The notes under the pieces: generated by a model
Seen by the model: only the letters and a program-made list of their open reading frames with translations
Told to the model about the DNA's origin: nothing
The model's database searches: none
Assembly: GCA_946480785.1 (NCBI GenBank)
Contig: CAMLLD010000050.1
Span: 1 to 49,388, forward strand
Origin: an uncultured Blastocatellia bacterium
GTDB lineage: Bacteria > Acidobacteriota > Blastocatellia > Pyrinomonadales > Pyrinomonadaceae
DNA: 49,388 bases
Direction of reading: 5' to 3'
In this document: positions 19,022-28,737 of the stretch, piece after piece
How positions within the stretch are numbered: the stretch's first letter is position 1
How the letters are laid out: every line of letters begins with the position of its first letter
Made by a program: the position numbers and the translations under genes

Positions 19022-21442
19022 CTATTCGTATCGCAACGCAATGAGCGGATCGACCTTCGTTGCTCTTCGCGCCGGTAAGTAACACGCAAGCAAAGCGACT
19101 GTAACGAGCAAGGCGGCGATCGCCGCAAACGTCAGCGGATCGCTCGCATTGATGCCAAACAGCAAACCTTTCAACAAGCGCGTGAAGGCGACCGCCGCCA
19201 GTAAACCCAACGCCACTCCCAACAGCGCGAGCTTCAATCCATCTCCCAGGATCAATCGCAGTACGTTCGACCTTTGCGCGCCGAGCGCGAGACGAATGCC
19301 AAACTCCCGGCTGCGATTCGCGACGTTCAGCGACATCACTCCGTAAATTCCGGCGAGCGCCAGCAACAACGCAGTCACCGCAAAACCCGCGAGCAGCCAA
19401 TTCGTGAGCCGCGTGGTGACGACCGAGCGATCGATCGCCTGCTGGATCGAGGTCACATCGAAAAGCGGCAGCTCCGGATCGAGTTTCGCGACTTCGCTTC
19501 GGATCTCGCCCGCGAGCAGTTCCGGACGGACCGCGCTGCGCACAACCAACGTCGTCTCGCCGAGCACCCACTGGCTGTACGGCCGATACACGTAAGGCCA
19601 CGCGGCTTCATCGAGCTTTCGGTTTTTGACGTTGGGCACAACGCCGACGATGGTCAGCCAGGGTCCACCCGCGATGCGGATGCGTTTGCCGACGAGATCG
19701 CCGTCGGACGAGTACATCTGCGCGAGCTTCTCATCGACGATCGCGACCGGCTGAGACTTTTCCGTATCAGTCGCCGCGAAGCCGCGGCCCTTGAGCACCG
19801 GCATTCCGAGCGCCGCAAAGTAACCGGGAGTAGAGCTGCGCAGCCACGCCACCTTCGCTTGCTGCTGCTCGAAACCTTCGACTGTGAATGGTCCACCCTG
19901 GCCGTCGCCGCTGAAGGGCACGACCTGGCACAACTCGATCGCTTGCACGCCAGGCAGACCCTGCACGTTCGCGCGAAGCTGGTTGTAGAAGCTCTCGATC
20001 TGCGTTTTGTCTTTGTACTTCGTTTCGGGCAGGGCGAGACGCGCCATCAACACGTTGTCTGCGCGAAAGCCCGGATTCACCGACACAAGATTGCGGAAAC
20101 TCTGCAGGAACAACGCAGCGCCGATCAGCAGCACGAGCGAGAGCGCAAGCTGCGAGACGACGAAGACGTTGTTCAGTCGTTTGTTTGCGGCCGAGCCGGA
20201 ACCGCGCGCGCCTTCCTTGATGGCGTTCTGCAAGTCGATACGCGACGAACGCAGGGCGGGGGCGAGACCACACAGCAGGCCCGTGAGCAACATGATCCCC
20301 ACCGTGAAGAGCAGCACAGTCGCGTCCAGTCGAGCGGTCTCGACGTGCGGAATTCGTGAGGCCACGAGACCTTTGAGCGCGGTGATGAGCCATGAGGCGA
20401 GTAACACGCCGGCGATCGTGCCGGCAAACGAAAGCAGCAGACTCTCGCTAAGTGTCTGGCGCGCAATTCTGCTCGCACTCGCGCCGAGCGCCTGCCGCAC
20501 CGCAATCTCCCGCGTGCGCGCTGCAGCACGCGCCAGCAGCAGGTTCGTGAGGTTCGCACAGGCGATCAGCAACACGAGCGCCATCGCGCCGAGTAGCACG
20601 AGCAACGGCCGGCGCACTTCACCGACGATGTGCTGCTGCAACGGCAACATCACCGTGGTCACATTCGTGTCGACAGCGCCCGCGCCGCGCGGTTTGCCGT
20701 AGTCGGTCGCGTACGTCGCGTACAACGCCGTCATCTCCTTCTCGGCATCCTCACGCGTTGCGCCTGGTTGCAAGCGGCCGACGGCTAAAAGGTTGTAGGC
20801 GCTCGTATCCTGCGGGTCGAGTCCTTTCGGCGCCCACAACTGAACGTGACCTGAGCTGTTCTCGCGTTCGGCAGGATCGGGAAAATCAAAATCGGCCGGC
20901 ATGATGCCGACGATCGTCGTTGGTTCGTTATCGAGGTTGATCGATTGGCCCACGATGTTGGGATTGCCGCCGAAACGGCGTTGCCACAACGCGTAGCTGA
21001 GCAGCGCAACGTGATTGTTGCCCGGCGTGTCTTCCTGCGCGGTGAACGTTCGGCCGTACAAAGGCTGGCGGCCGAGAACGTCGAAGTAATTAAAGGTGAC
21101 TACGGCGCCCGGCACGACTTCCGGCTCGCCGCCGCCCGTAAGCGCGAACTTGCCGGTTTCGAACGCGGCCAGACTCTGGAACGTGCGGGTGCGGGCGCTG
21201 TAGTAAGCAAACAGCGCATCGCTGAGATCGAGATGGTCCAGGCCTTTCGCAGGCGCGGAGTGCCAGAAGGTCATCAACCGATCGGGATCTTTGACCGGCA
21301 GTGGCCGCAACAGCACGGCGTTGACGACGCTGAAGATCGCGGTGTTTGCCCCAATGCCCAAGGTCAACGTGAGCACGGCAATCGCCGTGAACATTGGTTT
21401 CTTCAACAACCCGCGAACCGCGTAAATCAGATCCGTTTTCAT
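19022..21442 (-). CDS. ADOP-type FtsX/MacB double permease P8 (mixed features)
   Basis: An 806-aa permease. The N-terminus [18 protein letters not shown] and [10 protein letters not shown] resemble P9 (subclass A). The rest is subclass [16 protein letters not shown] in domain 1 and LPETKYKD at the start of domain 2. This suggests a mosaic gene. TM2 is [16 protein letters not shown]. The docking helices are [16 protein letters not shown] and [14 protein letters not shown]. The C-terminus is [11 protein letters not shown]. The last 56 bases of coding sequence near the stop (19032-19087) are identical to the matching part of P7. ATG 21442 follows the P7 stop by 12 nt (TAAGGGATCACACAG, weak GGGA signal). 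Confidence 0.95.
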   Translation of the reverse strand: MKTDLIYAVRGLLKKPMFTAIAVLTLTLGIGANTAIFSVVNAVLLRPLPVKDPDRLMTFWHSAPAKGLDHLDLSDALFAYYSARTRTFQSLAAFETGKFALTGGGEPEVVPGAVVTFNYFDVLGRQPLYGRTFTAQEDTPGNNHVALLSYALWQRRFGGNPNIVGQSINLDNEPTTIVGIMPADFDFPDPAERENSSGHVQLWAPKGLDPQDTSAYNLLAVGRLQPGATREDAEKEMTALYATYATDYGKPRGAGAVDTNVTTVMLPLQQHIVGEVRRPLLVLLGAMALVLLIACANLTNLLLARAAARTREIAVRQALGASASRIARQTLSESLLLSFAGTIAGVLLASWLITALKGLVASRIPHVETARLDATVLLFTVGIMLLTGLLCGLAPALRSSRIDLQNAIKEGARGSGSAANKRLNNVFVVSQLALSLVLLIGAALFLQSFRNLVSVNPGFRADNVLMARLALPETKYKDKTQIESFYNQLRANVQGLPGVQAIELCQVVPFSGDGQGGPFTVEGFEQQQAKVAWLRSSTPGYFAALGMPVLKGRGFAATDTEKSQPVAIVDEKLAQMYSSDGDLVGKRIRIAGGPWLTIVGVVPNVKNRKLDEAAWPYVYRPYSQWVLGETTLVVRSAVRPELLAGEIRSEVAKLDPELPLFDVTSIQQAIDRSVVTTRLTNWLLAGFAVTALLLALAGIYGVMSLNVANRSREFGIRLALGAQRSNVLRLILGDGLKLALLGVALGLLAAVAFTRLLKGLLFGINASDPLTFAAIAALLVTVALLACYLPARRATKVDPLIALRYE
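19032..19087. repeat. 56-bp block shared by P8 and P7 3' ends (copy 1)
   Basis: The 56 bases are identical to 21465-21520, with 11 more matching bases after one mismatch. It encodes the C-terminal [17 protein letters not shown] region of P8. The identity at silent positions is above what the rest of the two genes show. Confidence 0.75.
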
Positions 21443-21454
21443 CTGTGTGATCCC

Positions 21455-23878
21455 TTATTCGTAACGCAACGCAATGAGCGGATCGACCTTCGTTGCTCTT
21501 CGCGCCGGTAAGTAACACGCCAGCAAAGCGACGGCGAACAACACGCCCGCGACGATCGCAAACGTCGCCGCGTCGTTCGTACTGACTTCGAAAAGCAAAG
21601 TGCGCAACAAACGCATCAGCCCGAACGCGGCGAGGATGCCGATCGCCACGCCCGCAACCGCCAGCACCAGTCCCTCTTTCAGGACCATCGCGAGAATGTC
21701 GGCCGGTTTCGCGCCGAGGGCCATGCGCACGCCGATGTGGTGTGTTTGTTGGCTGACCGAGTACGAGACCACGCCGTAGATGCCGATCGACGCGAGCAAC
21801 AACGCGACGAGCGCGAAGATGCCGATCATCAGCGCCGGAAAACGGCGCATGAACGACGCGGGCGTTTGCGCGATCATCTGGTCCATCGAGTTGACGTTGA
21901 GGATCGCGGCATCGGGTGCGACGTCGCGCACCTCCTTGCGAATCGTCGCGGCGAGCGCGGCCGGATCCGTGTCCGTGTGCAAAACGAAGTTCGCTATCGG
22001 CGCGGCTGATTGCCGGAACGGGTAATACAGCACCGGCCTGACGCTTTCATCGAGCCCGGTGGTCTTCACATCACCGACGACGCCGACGATCAGGTCCGCG
22101 CTATCGTCGGTTGCGGAGTACCGAATTTTTCGGCCCACCGGATCGCGACCGGCAAAGAGTCGATCGGCGATGCTGCGGCTGACGATCACCACGCCGGGTT
22201 TGTCAGCCGTGTCGCGTTCGTCAAACATGCGGCCGCCGAGCAACGGCACGCCGAGAGTTTTGAAGTACGTGTCGCTGACGACGCGCACATTTGCTTCCAG
22301 CTCCTGGCCCGGTGTCGGAATCGGATCGCCTTCGACGAAGAATCGCGAGGTGTTGCCGCCGTTCAGCGGCAGGATGTCGATCGTTCCCGCACTCGACACA
22401 CCCGGCACGGATTGCAGGCGATCCTGAAGTTGCTGCTGGACGTTGATGATCTGGTTCGGCTGGTTGAATTTCGCGGCCGGCAAAACCACCGTCATCGTCA
22501 ACAAATTGTCTGTCCTGAAACCGACGTTTGTTTGCAGCAGCCGCAGCAGGCTCTTCATGATCAAGCCGGCGCCGATCAGCAACACGACCGCGAGCGCGAT
22601 CTCGGTCACGACCATCGTGCTGCGCAGACGATGACTCATGCCCGCCGCGGTGTTGCGTCCGCCTTCTTTCAACACTTCGTTCAGATCCAGACGCGACGAC
22701 TGCAACGACGGCGCTAAACCAAACACGAGTCCAGTTAACAACGAGAGGCCGAACGAAAACGAGAGAATCCTCGCATCAAGACTCAACGTCTGGAGAAACG
22801 GCATCGCGTTCAACTGGTTCTGCGGCAGCGCCGAGACGAGCGCGGGCACGCCCCAGTAAGCGATCAATAGACCAGCCGCGCCGCCGAGCAACGACAGCAC
22901 CAGCGACTCCGTCAACAACTGCCGCACGACGCGCCAGCGACTCGCGCCCAAAGCCGAACGAATCGCTACTTCCTTCTGCCGTCCCAGCGCGCGTGTCAAA
23001 AGCAGACTCGCGACATTCGCGCACGCAATCAGCAGTACGAAGCCGACGCCCGCGAGCAACACGAGCAGGATCGGCCTGACCTTCCCGACTACTTCTTCAT
23101 GCAAAGGCACGATGCGCATCGTCGTGCCGGCGTGCGAATCGTTGTACTCCTTCTCGATCCGGCTCGCGATGATGCTCAGTTCGGATTGTGCCCGGGTCGC
23201 ATCGACGCCGGGCTTGAGGCGGCCGATGAGGTTCGTGCCGTGCAGCCCGCGACGCGTCAACTGACCCTGCGAGGGTTGGTAAAGAGTCCAAAGCTCGTTG
23301 GGCCGCAGGGCGAACTGAAAACTCTGCGGCAACACGCCAATGATGGTGTAACTCTCGCCGTTGATCGTCAGCGACTTGCCGATCGCGTTGGGATCGCCGC
23401 CGAACCTTCTTTGCCACAGGCCGTAATCGAGCACCGTGACTTTTGGACCACCCTGCTTGTCTTCGCCGGGCTGGAACGTGCGGCCGAGGATCGGTTCCAC
23501 TCCCAGCACGGAGAAGAAGTTCGCGCTCACGCGTGGTCCACCGACAAACTCCGGATCGCCTGCGCCGCTCAGCAACACGCGTCCGCCGGTATACGCGGCG
23601 AGACCTTCGAACACATTGTTCTGCTGGTAGTCCTGGTAATCAGGATAAGAAAACTCGCGCTTCGAGAATTCCTCCTGCGGCGTCTTCTCCCACAGGTGAT
23701 AAAGACGATCGGGCGACTTGTAAGGCAGGCCACGCAACAGCGCCGCGTCCACGACCGTAAAGATCGCAGTGCTGCCTCCGATGCCGAGCGCGAGCGTGAT
23801 CACCGCCACGGCCACAAACCCCGGCCGCTTGAACAGACTGCGAAAAGCAAACTTGAGATCTTTGATTACGGATTCCAT
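21455..23878 (-). CDS. ADOP-type FtsX/MacB double permease P7 (subclass B)
   Basis: An 807-aa permease starting MESVIKDLKFAFRSLFKRPG. TM1 has the variant LGIGGSTAIFTVVDAALL. TM2 is LLIACANVASLLLTRA. The first docking helix is KEVAIRSALGASRWRV. The second reads QQTHHIGVRMALGA: the Glu that precedes Ile-Gly in all other members is His here, at the helix expected to contact the ATPase. The C-terminus is [11 protein letters not shown]. The start overlaps the P6 stop by one base (TAATG), with GAGG in the last P6 codons 8 nt before the ATG, a good spacing. A longer frame reaching 23947 lies in P6 and was rejected. Confidence 0.95.
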   Translation of the reverse strand: MESVIKDLKFAFRSLFKRPGFVAVAVITLALGIGGSTAIFTVVDAALLRGLPYKSPDRLYHLWEKTPQEEFSKREFSYPDYQDYQQNNVFEGLAAYTGGRVLLSGAGDPEFVGGPRVSANFFSVLGVEPILGRTFQPGEDKQGGPKVTVLDYGLWQRRFGGDPNAIGKSLTINGESYTIIGVLPQSFQFALRPNELWTLYQPSQGQLTRRGLHGTNLIGRLKPGVDATRAQSELSIIASRIEKEYNDSHAGTTMRIVPLHEEVVGKVRPILLVLLAGVGFVLLIACANVASLLLTRALGRQKEVAIRSALGASRWRVVRQLLTESLVLSLLGGAAGLLIAYWGVPALVSALPQNQLNAMPFLQTLSLDARILSFSFGLSLLTGLVFGLAPSLQSSRLDLNEVLKEGGRNTAAGMSHRLRSTMVVTEIALAVVLLIGAGLIMKSLLRLLQTNVGFRTDNLLTMTVVLPAAKFNQPNQIINVQQQLQDRLQSVPGVSSAGTIDILPLNGGNTSRFFVEGDPIPTPGQELEANVRVVSDTYFKTLGVPLLGGRMFDERDTADKPGVVIVSRSIADRLFAGRDPVGRKIRYSATDDSADLIVGVVGDVKTTGLDESVRPVLYYPFRQSAAPIANFVLHTDTDPAALAATIRKEVRDVAPDAAILNVNSMDQMIAQTPASFMRRFPALMIGIFALVALLLASIGIYGVVSYSVSQQTHHIGVRMALGAKPADILAMVLKEGLVLAVAGVAIGILAAFGLMRLLRTLLFEVSTNDAATFAIVAGVLFAVALLACYLPARRATKVDPLIALRYE
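21465..21520. repeat. 56-bp block shared by P8 and P7 3' ends (copy 2)
   Basis: Identical to 19032-19087. It lies at the 3' end of P7. Together with the equal 12-nt spacers and the similar MKTDL starts of the genes that follow, it marks a duplicated or gene-converted junction. Confidence 0.75.
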
Positions 23879-26301
23879 TACTCGTACCTCAAAGCAGTTA
23901 ATGGGTCGACTTTCATCGCGCGCCGTGCCGGAATCAACGAAGCGCACATCGCGATCACAAAGAAGATCAGCGAGACAGCGACAAACGTGAGCTTGTCGGT
24001 CGCGGTAACTCCGAAGAGCAACGTCGTCAGAAAGCGAGTCAACGCAAAAGCGCCAACGACGCCGATCACTACGCCGCTGAGGACCAGGACCAAACCGTGT
24101 TTGAGGATGAGTTGCAGTATGTTTCGCCGGTTCGCGCCGAGCGCGATGCGCAGTCCGATCTCGTGAGTCCGCTGTGTGACCGCGTACGAAACGATGCCGT
24201 AAATTCCGACCGCGCCAAGGACCAGCGCGAGCAGCGCAAAAGCTGAAAACAGGACCGTCAGCGAGCGAGTGACCGCCGTCGCGTCGGAAACGCGTTGCGC
24301 GAGTGTCTTCACACCGAAGATCGGCTGGTTGCTGTCGATAGTCGTGACGGTGTTACGCACCGACGTCACGAGCGAAAGCGGATCGGACGCGGTGCGCACG
24401 AACAACGTCAGGCTGTTGATCGACAGTTGTCCGCTTGGCAGGTAAAGCTCCGCGGCGACATTGTCGGTGATGCTCTCCTGCCGGATGTTGCCCACTACGC
24501 CGACGATCGTGCGGCACAAACCTTCGGTCTTCTCACATTTGAAGCCGACTCGTTTCCCCAACACGTCGCCTTTCGGAAAGAATCGTTGCGCAAACGCCTG
24601 ATTCACCACCGCCACTTGCTGCGTTTGTGGACCATCACGCTCGTCGACATAGCGGCCGCTCAATAGCGGAATGCGCATCGTTTGAAAGTATTCAGGCGAG
24701 ACTGCGCCGACGCCGATCGCCGGCTCGTTGCGCTTGATCGGCGGCGCTCCCTCGACTTGAGTGAAGACGATCAACGTAAAGCCGGAGAGCGGCGTGTGAG
24801 TGATCGTGCCCGCTGCTTGCACGCCGGGCAGCGCTTTGATCCTTCCGAGCAGTTCCTGTTGAAACGCGAGTGTCTGCTGCGGTTCTTTGTATTTCGAACG
24901 CGGTAGACTGATTTGTGCGGTCAGCACGTTCTCGCGATCGAAACCGAGATCGAGCGTCGTGAGCTTGTTGAAGCTGCGGACGAGCAGTCCGGCCGCGAGC
25001 AACAGGACCATCGCGAGTGCTAACTCAGCTACGACGAGCCAGCCACGAAGGCTGCGCAAGCCGAAACTCATCAAGCCTGCTGACCGGCTGTTGCGCAAAG
25101 CTTGAAGTAAATCCGGTTTCGAAGCAGTCAACGCGGGAGCGAGTCCGAACACGATGCCGGTGACGACCGACAACGCGAGCGTGAACGCAAACACGCGCCA
25201 GTCAATGGGCACGTTGCTCAAGTCGTAAACCGAAGTGGCGAAACCTTCCGGCGCGAGCGAGCCGATGGCGTGCGTGGACCAAATCGCGATCAGCAAACCC
25301 AGCGCGCCGCCCGCGAGACCGAGCACGATGCTTTCGGTGAGTAGTTGGCGAATTAGTTGCCAGCGTCGCGCGCCAACCGCGGCGCGCACCGCCATCTCAC
25401 GCTGACGCGCGAGCGTGCGCGAGATCATCAGGCCCGCGACGTTCACACACGCAAGCAACATCACCAGCCCGACTGCGCCCCAAAGCAACAGCATGGTGAG
25501 ACGCACGCCGCTGACGAGTTGTTGATGCAGCGGCCCGACCTCGATCGACGCGAGCGTCGACGGATCCTTCACTTCGCCGGCAGCGTTGCGCGCGATCAAG
25601 TTCAACTCGTTCTGCGCCGTCTGCGCCGAGACGCCGGGTTTCAACCGGCCCACGACTTCGACGATCGAGAAATACTCCCCGTGAAATTCCTTCGCGGGAT
25701 CGAGCGCCAGCGGCAACCAGATCTCGAAGTCACCGGGAAAACGAAAACCCGCGGGCATCACCCCGACGATGGTGTAAGGCTTGTCGTTGAGTGTGAGACT
25801 TTTGCCGATGATGGCTTCGTCGCGCCCGTAACGTCGTTGCCAGAATCCCTCGCTGACAATCGCGACGTTGTTCGCGCCCGGCCTGTCTTCTTCCGCGGCG
25901 AAAACGCGGCCGCGCACCGGCTGCACGCCGAGCGTGTTAAAGAAGCCGGCAGTTACCTCTGCGCTCGTGATGCGTTCGGGCTCGCCGAGACCGGTGAGAT
26001 TGAAGCTGTCTTCACTGTACGCGCCGAGATCTGCGAAGCTCGTCTGCTTGTCATGCCAGGCGAGGTACTGGTACGCAGCGAGACCCGGCAGTCCCTCGCC
26101 GCTCGCGGGTTTGTAAACCGACACCAGTTGCTCGGGATGGGGAAAAGGCAGCGCTCGCAGCAGTACCGTATTCACGACGCTGAAGATCGTGGTGTTGACG
26201 CCGATCGCCAGCATGAGGGTAATCACCGCCACCGCGGTGAAGCCGGGCTGCTTCAACAAACTACGCAGCGCAAACTTGAAATCCTTCAGCGCAGATTCCA
26301 T
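23878..26301 (-). CDS. ADOP-type FtsX/MacB double permease P6 (subclass B)
   Basis: An 807-aa permease starting MESALKDFKFALRSLLKQPG. TM1 has LAIGVNTTIFSVVNTVLL. The TM2 motif is unusual (LLACVNVAGLMISRT). The docking helices are REMAVRAAVGARRWQL and QRTHEIGLRIALGA. The C-terminal stretch LIPARRAMKVDPLTALRYE has AM in place of AT before KVDP. Domain 1 has VGVMPAGFRFPGDFEI and domain 2 opens ISLPRSKY, so it is subclass B. The start codon directly follows the P5 stop (TAGATG, no gap), and GAGG in the P5 end lies 9 nt upstream. Confidence 0.96.
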   Translation of the reverse strand: MESALKDFKFALRSLLKQPGFTAVAVITLMLAIGVNTTIFSVVNTVLLRALPFPHPEQLVSVYKPASGEGLPGLAAYQYLAWHDKQTSFADLGAYSEDSFNLTGLGEPERITSAEVTAGFFNTLGVQPVRGRVFAAEEDRPGANNVAIVSEGFWQRRYGRDEAIIGKSLTLNDKPYTIVGVMPAGFRFPGDFEIWLPLALDPAKEFHGEYFSIVEVVGRLKPGVSAQTAQNELNLIARNAAGEVKDPSTLASIEVGPLHQQLVSGVRLTMLLLWGAVGLVMLLACVNVAGLMISRTLARQREMAVRAAVGARRWQLIRQLLTESIVLGLAGGALGLLIAIWSTHAIGSLAPEGFATSVYDLSNVPIDWRVFAFTLALSVVTGIVFGLAPALTASKPDLLQALRNSRSAGLMSFGLRSLRGWLVVAELALAMVLLLAAGLLVRSFNKLTTLDLGFDRENVLTAQISLPRSKYKEPQQTLAFQQELLGRIKALPGVQAAGTITHTPLSGFTLIVFTQVEGAPPIKRNEPAIGVGAVSPEYFQTMRIPLLSGRYVDERDGPQTQQVAVVNQAFAQRFFPKGDVLGKRVGFKCEKTEGLCRTIVGVVGNIRQESITDNVAAELYLPSGQLSINSLTLFVRTASDPLSLVTSVRNTVTTIDSNQPIFGVKTLAQRVSDATAVTRSLTVLFSAFALLALVLGAVGIYGIVSYAVTQRTHEIGLRIALGANRRNILQLILKHGLVLVLSGVVIGVVGAFALTRFLTTLLFGVTATDKLTFVAVSLIFFVIAMCASLIPARRAMKVDPLTALRYE

Positions 26302-28737
26302 CTATTCATACCTCAACGCAGTTAAGGGATCGACTTTCGTTGCGCGGCGCGCCGGGACGTAACACGCCACCAGCGCGACGAGCAGCAACACGAACGTGAT
26401 CGCTGTGAACGTGAGCGGATCGTTTTCGCCGATGCCGAAGAGCAGACTGCGCAGTAAACGCATCAACACAAACGAAGCAGCGAGACCGAGCGCGAGGCCG
26501 ATTCCGATCACCACCATGCCCTGGCCCAACACGAGCCGCAGCACGTCGCCGACTTGCGCGCCGAGCGCGAGTCGAATGCCGAGTTCGTGCGTGCGTTGCG
26601 TGACTGTGTAAGACGTAACGCCGTAAATTCCCGCGGCAGATAACAGCAGTGCGAGACTGCCGAAGAGTCCTAGCAGAAACAGGTTGAAGCGCGGTTGCGT
26701 GACTGACTCGCTGACGATGTGTTCCATCGTCTGCACGTCCGAAACCGGTACCGTGCGATCGACATCCGCAACTGCCTGCCGCAGCGCGGGTGCGATGCTT
26801 TGCGGTTCGACAGTCGAACGGACCACCACGCCCATTTGCTCGAACGGATTTTGTCCGAGCGCGAAGTAGAGTTCGGGCGGCGCTTCTTCACGTAGCTCGA
26901 GGCTGCGCACGTTTGCGGTCACGCCGACGATCTCAAACCAGACGGGTTGATTGTCTGGACCATTATTGCCAAACGTGATCCGCTTGCCGACCGGGTTTTC
27001 ATTCGGGAAGTCACGCTCGGCCAACGCCTGATTGATCATCAGTCGCGGAGGCGCGTTGCCGTCGTCGGCTTTCGTAAATGCCCGGCCTTGCAAAACCGGG
27101 ATGTTCATCGTGTGAAAATAATCGCTGCTGACGCTGCGAAATTCGGTCGGCACCCATTTGTCCGGCGTAAGAATCGGGCGTCCTTCGACGCGGAAGCCGA
27201 CCGTTGGTCCGTAGGTCAAGGGCAACACATTGATCACGCCAGCGCTTTGCACGCCGGGAATCGCGCTCACACGGTCCAATACCTGCTCGTAGAAGGCGAC
27301 GTAATCAGGATCGTTTTTAAACTTTGGACCAGCAGGAGAGAGTTGCGCGGTTAGTACCTGTTGCGGCGTGAAGCCGGCGTTGACCGCTTGCAAGCGCATG
27401 AAGCTGCGAAACAGTAAGCCCGCGCCGGCCAGCAGCACGACTGACAACGCAACCTCGGCGACGATCAACGCGTGACGCAAACGCGTGTGACGCGCGCTAC
27501 CCGCGGCGCCGCGGGTGTTCTCTTTCATCGCTTCCTGCACGTCCGTTTTGGACATTTGCAGCGCGGGCGCGAAACCAAACAGAAAACCCGTGAGCAGCGA
27601 CGCGCCGAGCGTGAAACCGAACACGCGCCAGTCCATGCTGATCTCATTTAGGCGCGGAAAGTCCGGCGGCAGCAGCTTCGTGATCGCGGTGACGCCGTAA
27701 CTCGAAAAGCCCAAGCCAAGCAGACCACCCGCGAGCGCGAGAATCGTGCTTTCGGTCAGGAGCTGCCGCATCACACGCATGCGCGACGCCCCGAGCGCGG
27801 CGCGAATCGCCATCTCTTTGCTACGCGACGCGGCGCTCGCGAGCAGCAGGTTCGCGACGTTCGCACACGCGATCAGCAACACAAACATCACCGCGCCGAA
27901 GAGCAGCCACAGCATCGTGTTTGATTTGCCCACGAGATGCTCCTGAAGTGAAACGACGCGATTGAAACGAGTGTTGTTCGTGTCGGGATACTGCTGCCGC
28001 AGGCGCGCGGTGATCGTTTCCATTTCGCTTGCGGCCTGGGCCAACGTGACGCCGGGCTTGAGCAACGCGATGGCGCGCAGGAAGCCGCTGCCGCGCTGTT
28101 CTGTGGGTTCGGTGCGGTCGTTGATTTGCGGCGCGAGCTTCAACGGCGGCAGCCACGCTTCAGTTTTGCCGGGATAACTAAAACGCGGCGGCGCGATGCC
28201 GACGACGGTGTAAGTCTTCCCGTCGAGGTTTACCGGTTGGCCCACCAGAGCCGGATCAGCGCCGAATTTCCGGCGCCACAACGAATCACTGAGCACAGCG
28301 ACAGGCGCGTGTCCCGCCTGTTCATCGCCGGAAATAAAAAGACGGCCGAGTTGTGCGCGCACGCCGAATACGTCGAAGAAGTCCGCGGACGTTTGCGCGA
28401 GGTCGATTCGTTCGGCCTGATCGGCGAGGTTGAGGTTGGCGTTGGTTGTTTTGATCGCCGCGAGATGCTCGAAGACGGTGTTTTGCGCGCGCCAGTCGAG
28501 AAAGTTTGGCGCCGTGACTTGTCGCTGTTCTCCTTCTCGAGTGATCTCCTGGACGGCGACGATCCGATCCGCGTTTGGATACGGCAGACGCCGCAGCATC
28601 ACACTATTGACGACACTGAAGATCGCGGTGCTCGCGCCGATACCGAGCCCGAGCGTGATGACGGCAATCGCGGTGAACGTTGGGCGCTTGAGCACGCCGC
28701 GCAGCGCATATTGAAGATCCTTGATTACAGATTCCAT
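26302..28737 (-). CDS. ADOP-type FtsX/MacB double permease P5 (subclass B)
   Basis: An 811-aa permease starting MESVIKDLQYALRGVLKRP. TM1 has [18 protein letters not shown] and TM2 LLIACANVANLLLASA. The docking helices are KEMAIRAALGASRMRV and [14 protein letters not shown]. Domain 1 has VGIAPPRFSYPGKTEAW and domain 2 opens LSPAGPKFKNDP. The C-terminus is KVDPLTALRYE. The frame allows a GTG one codon earlier (28740), but ATG 28737 fits better. It overlaps the P4 stop by one base (TGATG) and stands 8 nt after GAGG, which is supplied by the last Leu-Arg codons of P4. Confidence 0.95.
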   Translation of the reverse strand: MESVIKDLQYALRGVLKRPTFTAIAVITLGLGIGASTAIFSVVNSVMLRRLPYPNADRIVAVQEITREGEQRQVTAPNFLDWRAQNTVFEHLAAIKTTNANLNLADQAERIDLAQTSADFFDVFGVRAQLGRLFISGDEQAGHAPVAVLSDSLWRRKFGADPALVGQPVNLDGKTYTVVGIAPPRFSYPGKTEAWLPPLKLAPQINDRTEPTEQRGSGFLRAIALLKPGVTLAQAASEMETITARLRQQYPDTNNTRFNRVVSLQEHLVGKSNTMLWLLFGAVMFVLLIACANVANLLLASAASRSKEMAIRAALGASRMRVMRQLLTESTILALAGGLLGLGFSSYGVTAITKLLPPDFPRLNEISMDWRVFGFTLGASLLTGFLFGFAPALQMSKTDVQEAMKENTRGAAGSARHTRLRHALIVAEVALSVVLLAGAGLLFRSFMRLQAVNAGFTPQQVLTAQLSPAGPKFKNDPDYVAFYEQVLDRVSAIPGVQSAGVINVLPLTYGPTVGFRVEGRPILTPDKWVPTEFRSVSSDYFHTMNIPVLQGRAFTKADDGNAPPRLMINQALAERDFPNENPVGKRITFGNNGPDNQPVWFEIVGVTANVRSLELREEAPPELYFALGQNPFEQMGVVVRSTVEPQSIAPALRQAVADVDRTVPVSDVQTMEHIVSESVTQPRFNLFLLGLFGSLALLLSAAGIYGVTSYTVTQRTHELGIRLALGAQVGDVLRLVLGQGMVVIGIGLALGLAASFVLMRLLRSLLFGIGENDPLTFTAITFVLLLVALVACYVPARRATKVDPLTALRYE

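Noticed and set aside
19274..20359. 361-codon open frame on the plus strand
   Set aside because: Antisense shadow of P8; similar antisense frames appear at matching places in other array members.
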